A stretch of 8,964 nucleotides of DNA, taken from JACVRN01 sp035276685 (GTDB taxonomy: Bacteria; Acidobacteriota; Blastocatellia; Pyrinomonadales; Pyrinomonadaceae). Position 1 is the first letter of the stretch. Each line of letters starts with the position of its first letter. Of the stretch, positions 5,077 through 8,964 are shown piece by piece. Location of the stretch: NCBI GenBank assembly GCA_035276685.1, contig DATELK010000187.1:1-8964 (forward strand). Direction: 5' to 3'. The position numbers and the translations under genes were made by a program. The notes beneath the pieces were generated by a model. The model was given only the letters and a program-made list of their open reading frames with translations, made no database searches and had not been told where the DNA came from.

Positions 5077-7227
5077 ATGAAGCAGATATTGCAGAACAAT
5101 AAGACTGGACGGCTGGAAGTCGTGGACGTGCCTCCGCCGGTCGCGCAAAGAGGGCGCGTGCTGGTTCGCACGGCCCGCACCTTAATCTCCGCAGGGACGG
5201 AGCGCATGACCGTAGACCAGGGCAAGAAGAGCCTGCTTGAGAGGGCGCGAGAGAACCCGGAGCTTGTCAAAAAAGTCCTTGAGAGGGCAAGGAACGAAGG
5301 GGTGCTCAACACCTTCAACGCCGTTCGCTCGAAGTTGGGCTCTTTCACGGCGCTCGGCTACAGCGCGAGCGGAGTCGTGGTTGCCGTGGGCGACGACGTG
5401 ACGGAGTTTCGTGCGGGCGACCGCGTCGCGTGCGCCGGTGTGGGCTACGCCTCGCACGCGGAAATGCTCTCCGTGCCGAAGAACCTTTGCGTGCGTCTGC
5501 CGGAGGGGATTACTTACGACGCGGGCGCTTTCGGCACGCTCGGCGCAATCGCCCTACAGGGAGTGCGTCTGGCAGAGCCCACGCTTGGAGAAGCCGTAGT
5601 GGTCATAGGGCTGGGGCTTCTGGGCCAGCTTACAGTTCAGCTTTTGAAGGCCAACGGCTGCCGCGTCTTCGGCATAGACCTTGACGCGCAGAAGGTAGAG
5701 CTTGCGCGCTCGCTCGGCGCTGAGGACGGGGCTTTGAGCGACGGTGATGCAAAGCGCGCTGTTATGGAATGGTCGCGCGGGCGCGGCGCTGATGCGGTGT
5801 TGATTACTGCCGCCACCTCATCTAACCAGCCAGTGGAGCTTGCGGCTGAAGTCTCTCGCCTGAAGGGGCGAGTCGTGGCCGTGGGGCTGGTGGGGCTGGA
5901 CATCCCTCGAAACCTCTTCTTCTCGCGCGAGCTATCGCTTCAGATTTCCATGTCCTACGGCCCAGGGCGCTACGACGCGGAGTACGAAGAGCGCGGGCAC
6001 GATTATCCCTTCGCCTACGTGCGCTGGACTGAGGGGCGCAACATAGAAGCCTTTCTTGATTTGGTCTCTGCGGGGAGCGTTGACGTTGAGAAGCTCGTCA
6101 CTCATCGCTTTCCCGTGGAAGAGGGCGAGCACGCCTACCAGTTAATCTCGGGCGAGACGAAAGAGCCTTACCTGGGAGTCTTGCTTGAGTACGACATACT
6201 GCGTCCAGTAGAGCGTAGGGTCGAGATTATGAAGAGGCTCGGCTCGGTGCCGCAAGACAGCGTGCGCGTAGGGCTGATTGGCGCGGGCGGCTACGCGCAG
6301 GGGATGCTGCTGCCGCACCTACAGACTGCGGGCGTGGAGTTCGAGTCAATCGCCACGGCCACCGGGCTGACCGCTCGCAGCATCGGCGAGAAGTACGGCT
6401 TTCGTCAGGCCGTGGCAGACGCCTCCGACATCATAGCCGACAAGAACGTGAATCTAGTCGTCATAGCCACGCGCCACGACTCGCACGCGGAGCTTGCAGC
6501 GCAGGCGCTCCGAAGCGGAAAGCATGTCTTCGTGGAAAAGCCGCTCGCCATGAATGACGAAGAGCTTGAGTCGGTCGTTCGCGCGGCCCATGAGTCGGAA
6601 GGGCGGCTGATGGTTGGCTACAACCGTCGCTTCTCGCCGCACGCACGCGCCGCGTTAGACTTCTTCAAAGAGAGACAGCACCCTCTCTCAATCAGCTATC
6701 GCGTCAACGCCGGTCGCATCCCCCTCTCGCACTGGATTCAGGACCCGCAACAGGGAGGCCGCCGCATCATAGGCGAAGTCTGCCACTTCATAGACTTCAT
6801 GCATTTTCTGACGGGCGCGCTCACCACTCGCGTCTACGCCGAAGCCGTGCAGAGCCGCAACAGCGAAGTCCCCGACGAGGATAATGTCTTCATCAGTCTG
6901 CGTTTCTCAGACGGCTCGAACGGCTCAATCGCTTACCTTGCAGAAGGCGACAAGAGTCTGTCCAAAGAGCGCGTCGAGATTTTCGGCGGTGGCAAGTCTT
7001 TCGTCCTTGACGACTATCGCACGGCGACGCTTCATCGCTACGGGCGTGAAGATGCTGTAAGGCTCAGAAGTCAGGATAAGGGGCAGCGCGATTATGTGGC
7101 GCTCGCATGCGCGACGGTGCGCGAAGGCTTAAGCGCGCCGATAGCTCTGGATGATTTGGCGACGACGACTCGCGCCACCTTTCGCATCCTGGAATCGCTT
7201 CGCACAGGGCTGCCCGTAGAGGTCTGA
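5077..7227 (+). CDS. Two-domain oxidoreductase: MDR dehydrogenase fused to Gfo/Idh/MocA dehydrogenase
   Basis: The 716-residue product joins two NAD(P)-binding enzymes. Residues 1-370 resemble zinc-type alcohol dehydrogenases (MDR): LISAGTERM (37-44), GYSASGVVVAVG (94-105), and a Rossmann motif VVVIGLGLLG (174-183) with an acidic residue at D201. Residues 396-716 form a Gfo/Idh/MocA domain: VGLIGAGGYAQG (398-409), EKP (487-489, Lys488 being the usual catalytic lysine), and GYNRRFSPH (514-522). The fusion is full length and typical. It is often found in polysaccharide or sialic-acid-like sugar loci and is annotated as bi-domain oxidoreductase. The MDR half has Ser-Ala-Gly-Thr-Glu where the catalytic zinc Cys would sit, so it may act without catalytic zinc. 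No sugar gene is adjacent, so the substrate is unknown. GAGAAG touches the ATG, leaving the ribosome site poor. A palindrome begins at the last base of the stop codon. Confidence 0.9.
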   Translation: MKQILQNNKTGRLEVVDVPPPVAQRGRVLVRTARTLISAGTERMTVDQGKKSLLERARENPELVKKVLERARNEGVLNTFNAVRSKLGSFTALGYSASGVVVAVGDDVTEFRAGDRVACAGVGYASHAEMLSVPKNLCVRLPEGITYDAGAFGTLGAIALQGVRLAEPTLGEAVVVIGLGLLGQLTVQLLKANGCRVFGIDLDAQKVELARSLGAEDGALSDGDAKRAVMEWSRGRGADAVLITAATSSNQPVELAAEVSRLKGRVVAVGLVGLDIPRNLFFSRELSLQISMSYGPGRYDAEYEERGHDYPFAYVRWTEGRNIEAFLDLVSAGSVDVEKLVTHRFPVEEGEHAYQLISGETKEPYLGVLLEYDILRPVERRVEIMKRLGSVPQDSVRVGLIGAGGYAQGMLLPHLQTAGVEFESIATATGLTARSIGEKYGFRQAVADASDIIADKNVNLVVIATRHDSHAELAAQALRSGKHVFVEKPLAMNDEELESVVRAAHESEGRLMVGYNRRFSPHARAALDFFKERQHPLSISYRVNAGRIPLSHWIQDPQQGGRRIIGEVCHFIDFMHFLTGALTTRVYAEAVQSRNSEVPDEDNVFISLRFSDGSNGSIAYLAEGDKSLSKERVEIFGGGKSFVLDDYRTATLHRYGREDAVRLRSQDKGQRDYVALACATVREGLSAPIALDDLATTTRATFRILESLRTGLPVEV

Positions 7228-7250
7228 AGTTTTCCACATGTGGAAAACTT
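7227..7250. repeat. 24-base perfect palindrome containing two inverted DnaA-box-like 9-mers
   Basis: The sequence is self-complementary around 7238/7239. It contains TTTTCCACA (7230-7238) directly followed by its inverse TGTGGAAAA (7239-7247). Each fits the relaxed DnaA-box pattern TTWTNCACA. It starts in the stop codon of the oxidoreductase, so as RNA it would form a 9-bp stem (AAGTTTTCC/GGAAAACTT) with a small loop, a plausible though T-poor terminator. Whether it binds DnaA or ends transcription cannot be decided from sequence. Confidence 0.6.
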
Positions 7251-7268
7251 TCATCCCGCTTAACACTC

Positions 7269-7296
7269 TTGCAATCTCATTTTTGGATGCTATAAT
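7269..7296 (+). promoter_or_regulatory. Promoter for the DnaC-like gene
   Basis: A perfect TATAAT (7291-7296) lies 16 bases after TTGCAA (7269-7274). Transcription would start near 7303, at the foot of a 12-bp hairpin, and give a leader of about 125 bases. Confidence 0.6.
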
Positions 7297-7300
7297 CCGC

Positions 7301-7336
7301 TCGCCTCTCATGACCTGTTAAGAGCATGAGAGGCGA
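7301..7336 (+). promoter_or_regulatory. Perfect 12-bp hairpin at the start of the DnaC-like leader
   Basis: TCGCCTCTCATG (7301-7312) pairs perfectly with CATGAGAGGCGA (7325-7336) around a 12-base loop. TGACCTG (7311-7317), mostly in the loop, is complementary to CAGGTCA (7370-7376), so a pseudoknot or alternative pairing is possible. With no T run it is not a classic terminator. At the very 5' end of the predicted RNA it could protect the transcript, or as DNA it could be a repressor site just past the promoter. Confidence 0.5.
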
Positions 7337-7390
7337 TTATCCGTGTTCAGTTTGGTTCTTGGCTTCGCGCAGGTCACACCACAAAGAGCT

Positions 7391-7419
7391 TTCACGCAAG
7401 CAGTAGTTCAGGGTAGAAT
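7391..7419 (+). promoter_or_regulatory. Candidate second promoter giving a near-leaderless transcript
   Basis: TTCACG (7391-7396), a 17-base spacer and TAGAAT (7414-7419). The predicted start near 7426 is only about two bases before the ATG at 7428, which has no good ribosome site. A leaderless transcript would explain that absence. Both elements are imperfect. Confidence 0.3.
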
Positions 7420-7427
7420 CTTTTTCG

Positions 7428-8222
7428 ATGTCGTCGGACAACGCAAAAATCCGTTCGCTCTTTCCCGTGCAGGACGAGGCAGGGGAGGCGGAAGCGTCCG
7501 CGAGTCCCGTCTCTTCGACCGAGCCGTCCGCCTGCCGTTACTGCTTCGGCTCAGGGATGGAGGTCGTGGCGGGCAAGGGCGCGCGTCGTTGTCGCTGTCG
7601 CACGCAGAACACCCAGTCGCGACTGCTGGAAGCGGCGAGGATTCCGCGCCGATACGACGAGTGCTCCTTGCAGAACTACTATCCGGCCAAGGGCAACGGC
7701 ACGCAGCTTCGCGCCTTTCAATACGCGTGGCGGCTGGCGCGTGAATATCCGGCGGTCGAACGTGGGCTCGTCTTCATGGGGCCGGTGGGAGTGGGCAAGA
7801 CGCACCTGTCCGTAGCAATCCTTCGCGGCCTGATGGAGAAGGGCGTGGGCTGTCTCTTCTACGAGTTCGGCTCTCTGCTGAAAGAAATACAGAACTCCTA
7901 CAACCCAATCTCGCAGACTTCCGAGCTTAAGGTGTTGGAGCCTGTCTTTCAGGCTGAGGTGCTAGTGCTCGATGAATTGGGAGCGTCGAAGCCTACCGAC
8001 TGGGTGCGCGATACGATGATGCAGATTATCAACACGCGCTACAACGATAAGAAGCTGACGATTTTTACTACGAACTATCTGGACGGGCGCAGGAGCGAGA
8101 GGGACGAGACCTTAGAGGATAGAATCGGCGTGCGCTTGCGCTCGCGTCTCTACGAGATGTGCAAGACCGTTCACATAGAGGGCGAGGATTACAGAAAGAA
8201 GTTCGACACGCAGCAGCTTTAA
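7428..8222 (+). CDS. DnaC/DnaI-like AAA+ ATPase (putative replicative helicase loader)
   Basis: The product has 264 residues. A disordered acidic N terminus leads into a putative zinc knuckle, C36/C39 with C55/C57. The AAA+ core has Walker A GPVGVGKT (118-125), Walker B LVLDELG (179-185) and sensor-1 FTTNY (213-217). RLRSRLYEM (236-244) supplies the probable arginine finger. Proteins of this build load the hexameric helicase DnaB at origins or restart sites using ATP. The IstB transposition ATPase is a close relative, but no IstA transposase or IS ends are adjacent and the cysteine cluster favours the DnaC/DnaI type. An in-frame TAG at 7404 and no other start codon between fix ATG 7428 as the earliest start. 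The only upstream purine tract is AGGG, 14 bases away. Two candidate promoters precede it and a terminator follows, so it is probably a single-gene unit. Confidence 0.85.
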   Translation: MSSDNAKIRSLFPVQDEAGEAEASASPVSSTEPSACRYCFGSGMEVVAGKGARRCRCRTQNTQSRLLEAARIPRRYDECSLQNYYPAKGNGTQLRAFQYAWRLAREYPAVERGLVFMGPVGVGKTHLSVAILRGLMEKGVGCLFYEFGSLLKEIQNSYNPISQTSELKVLEPVFQAEVLVLDELGASKPTDWVRDTMMQIINTRYNDKKLTIFTTNYLDGRRSERDETLEDRIGVRLRSRLYEMCKTVHIEGEDYRKKFDTQQL

Positions 8223-8256
8223 GAGCCGGATGAAAATTTGTGCTTTAACGATTGCG

Positions 8257-8287
8257 GCCAGCCTCAACTCAGAAGGGCTGGCTTTTT
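8257..8287 (+). terminator. Rho-independent terminator after the DnaC-like gene
   Basis: GCCAGCC (8257-8263) pairs with GGCTGGC (8276-8282) across a 12-base loop and is followed immediately by TTTTT (8283-8287). The T run touches the stop codon of the convergent secreted-protein gene, so this element marks the boundary between the two units. Confidence 0.8.
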
Positions 8288-8835
8288 CATTTGTACTGCG
8301 AGTCTGCCAGCTGGCGGGCCTTGACGTTGGCGTCGGGCTGGCGTGCGTCAACCGCTCCGTCAACATATTCATAGCCCTTGAGGCCGCGCACCAGCAGCGA
8401 CTCGCCCGTCTTGTTTTTGTCTGAGTAGGTGTCCATGTCCATCGTGCCTGTGTCTTTGTAGATGCTGACGCGTATGATGACCGCGAAGGGCTTGCCGTCG
8501 GCCATACGCCACTCAACCTTCTTGTTGTCGTAATAGCTCAAAGGCTGCGGCCCTATGGAGACGACCTGTTCGTCGCTCGCCGTGACAATGGCAAGGTGCG
8601 AGCTTGCGGCACTGTAGCCTATGCTGATTTGATAGCCGCCGTAGCCTTTGCACTTGAGCGGCATGTCCTGGCCTTCGCCCACGCTCGGAAGGGCGTCCCT
8701 GCATTGCTTGCTGAGGTCTGTGTAGAGGCTCGTGAACTTCGGCGCTGTGCCTTTGCTCGATGTTCCAACGGCGGCAAGGCACAGGCTCATAAGAAGTATG
8801 GTTAAGCAGATAACGGCTGAGCTGATTTTCTTCAT
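8287..8835 (-). CDS. Secreted protein of unknown function
   Basis: I do not recognise this family. From ATG 8835 the product has 182 residues. MKK and a hydrophobic run (about 4-22) form a signal peptide, with cleavage probably near AAVG. No lipobox is visible (the residue before Cys19 is Leu). The predicted mature chain has two cysteines, C45 and C62, well placed for one disulfide. Around them is KCKGYGGYQISIGYS. The rest is mostly polar beta-like sequence (HLAIVTAS, EWRMADGKPFAVIIRVSIY, LLVRGLKGYEYVDGAV) and the C terminus is charged, suggesting one soluble domain outside the cytoplasm. Start: ATG 8835 has GGAG 8 bases upstream. The in-frame ATG at 8859 adds eight residues but has no ribosome site and lies at the edge of a repeat, so I rejected it. 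A -10-like TATGAT (8860-8855) lies just upstream. Confidence 0.75.
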   Translation of the reverse strand: MKKISSAVICLTILLMSLCLAAVGTSSKGTAPKFTSLYTDLSKQCRDALPSVGEGQDMPLKCKGYGGYQISIGYSAASSHLAIVTASDEQVVSIGPQPLSYYDNKKVEWRMADGKPFAVIIRVSIYKDTGTMDMDTYSDKNKTGESLLVRGLKGYEYVDGAVDARQPDANVKARQLADSQYK

Positions 8836-8859
8836 GAAGCGACTCCAAGATTTAATCAT

Positions 8860-8959
8860 ACAGGTCAGAACCGCCTGCGGTAGCGGGCGGGTATTACTTA
8901 GGCTAGAGTCATCATGAAGGATAAAGACCCGCCCGCTACCGCAGGCGGTTCTGACCTGT
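8860..8959. repeat. REP/MITE-like element: 33-bp perfect inverted repeat
   Basis: Arm 8860-8892 is the exact reverse complement of 8927-8959, with a 34-base AT-richer loop (8893-8926). The arm contains CCGCCTGCGGTAGCGGGCGG, itself partly self-complementary, and both outer ends carry the ACAGGTCAGAACC motif. The element is 100 bases long, non-coding, and sits immediately upstream of the secreted-protein gene. Perfect long arms without a T run, plus internal structure, point to a dispersed repetitive extragenic palindrome or a very short MITE. I recall similar GC-rich palindromes being abundant in Blastocatellia-like genomes, but that is memory, not a search. Only one copy is in this window. 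Confidence 0.8.
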
Positions 8960-8964
8960 TTATT

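Noticed and set aside
7227..7427. Chromosome replication origin
   Set aside because: Only one pair of relaxed DnaA boxes plus a distant TTATCCGTG is present. There is no box cluster, no clear unwinding region, and dnaA/dnaN are absent.
7428..8222. IS21-type IstB transposition ATPase
   Set aside because: There is no IstA partner, no terminal inverted repeats flank it, and the N-terminal cysteine cluster fits the DnaC/DnaI type better.
8230..8424. Short plus-strand frame after the DnaC-like gene
   Set aside because: It runs through the terminator hairpin and antisense to the secreted-protein gene.
8836..8859. Longer N terminus (ATG 8859) for the secreted protein
   Set aside because: It has no ribosome site, begins at the edge of the repeat arm, and would put a charged extension before the signal peptide. 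ATG 8835 has GGAG at good spacing.

Overview
The window looks like ordinary chromosome from a moderately GC-rich, free-living bacterium. RecA, the LITAF-like zinc ribbon protein, the fused MDR/Gfo-Idh-MocA oxidoreductase and a GC-rich palindromic intergenic repeat together suggest an Acidobacteriota lineage, possibly Blastocatellia. That placement is an inference from family resemblance and memory, not a computed one. Isoleucine is often encoded by ATA despite the GC-rich coding regions, which fits a slow-growing chromosome with little selection on codon use.

Layout. 1-174 is the tail of an unidentified plus-strand gene. 175-402 is a promoter region with a possible SOS-type operator. 403-1494 is recA, closed by a strong two-tier terminator. 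1617-2948 is an amidohydrolase of the 5'-deoxyadenosine / methylthioadenosine / S-adenosylhomocysteine deaminase group. Two minus-strand genes follow: a membrane protein with an N-terminal zinc ribbon and a C-terminal LITAF-like domain (2945-3358), and a tiny secreted protein with evenly spaced cysteines (3572-3814). 3815-4230 has no protein gene but holds two good promoters and a long unexplained stem-loop. tRNA-Phe(GAA) is at 4231-4303, followed by a long palindrome with heptamer periodicity. On the minus strand 4380-4835 is a divergent receiver-like protein (cREC type). Divergently, 5077-7227 encodes a two-domain oxidoreductase. 7228-7427 carries a perfect palindrome made of two DnaA-box-like sequences, a promoter and a hairpin. 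7428-8222 encodes a DnaC/DnaI-like AAA+ ATPase. The window closes with a minus-strand secreted protein of unknown function (8287-8835) and a 33-bp perfect inverted repeat of REP/MITE type (8860-8959).

The genes do not form one operon. Nearly every one has its own promoter or terminator, and strands alternate. RecA and the DnaC-like ATPase are replication/repair functions, and the deaminase is probably salvage of radical-SAM by-products. The cREC protein may belong to RNA or cyclic-phosphate metabolism. I see no convincing new multi-gene system. The points most worth following are the small secreted protein with cysteines every 11 residues, the LITAF-like fusion, the orphan cREC protein, the two palindromic repeats, and the DnaA-box-like palindrome beside the helicase-loader-like gene.
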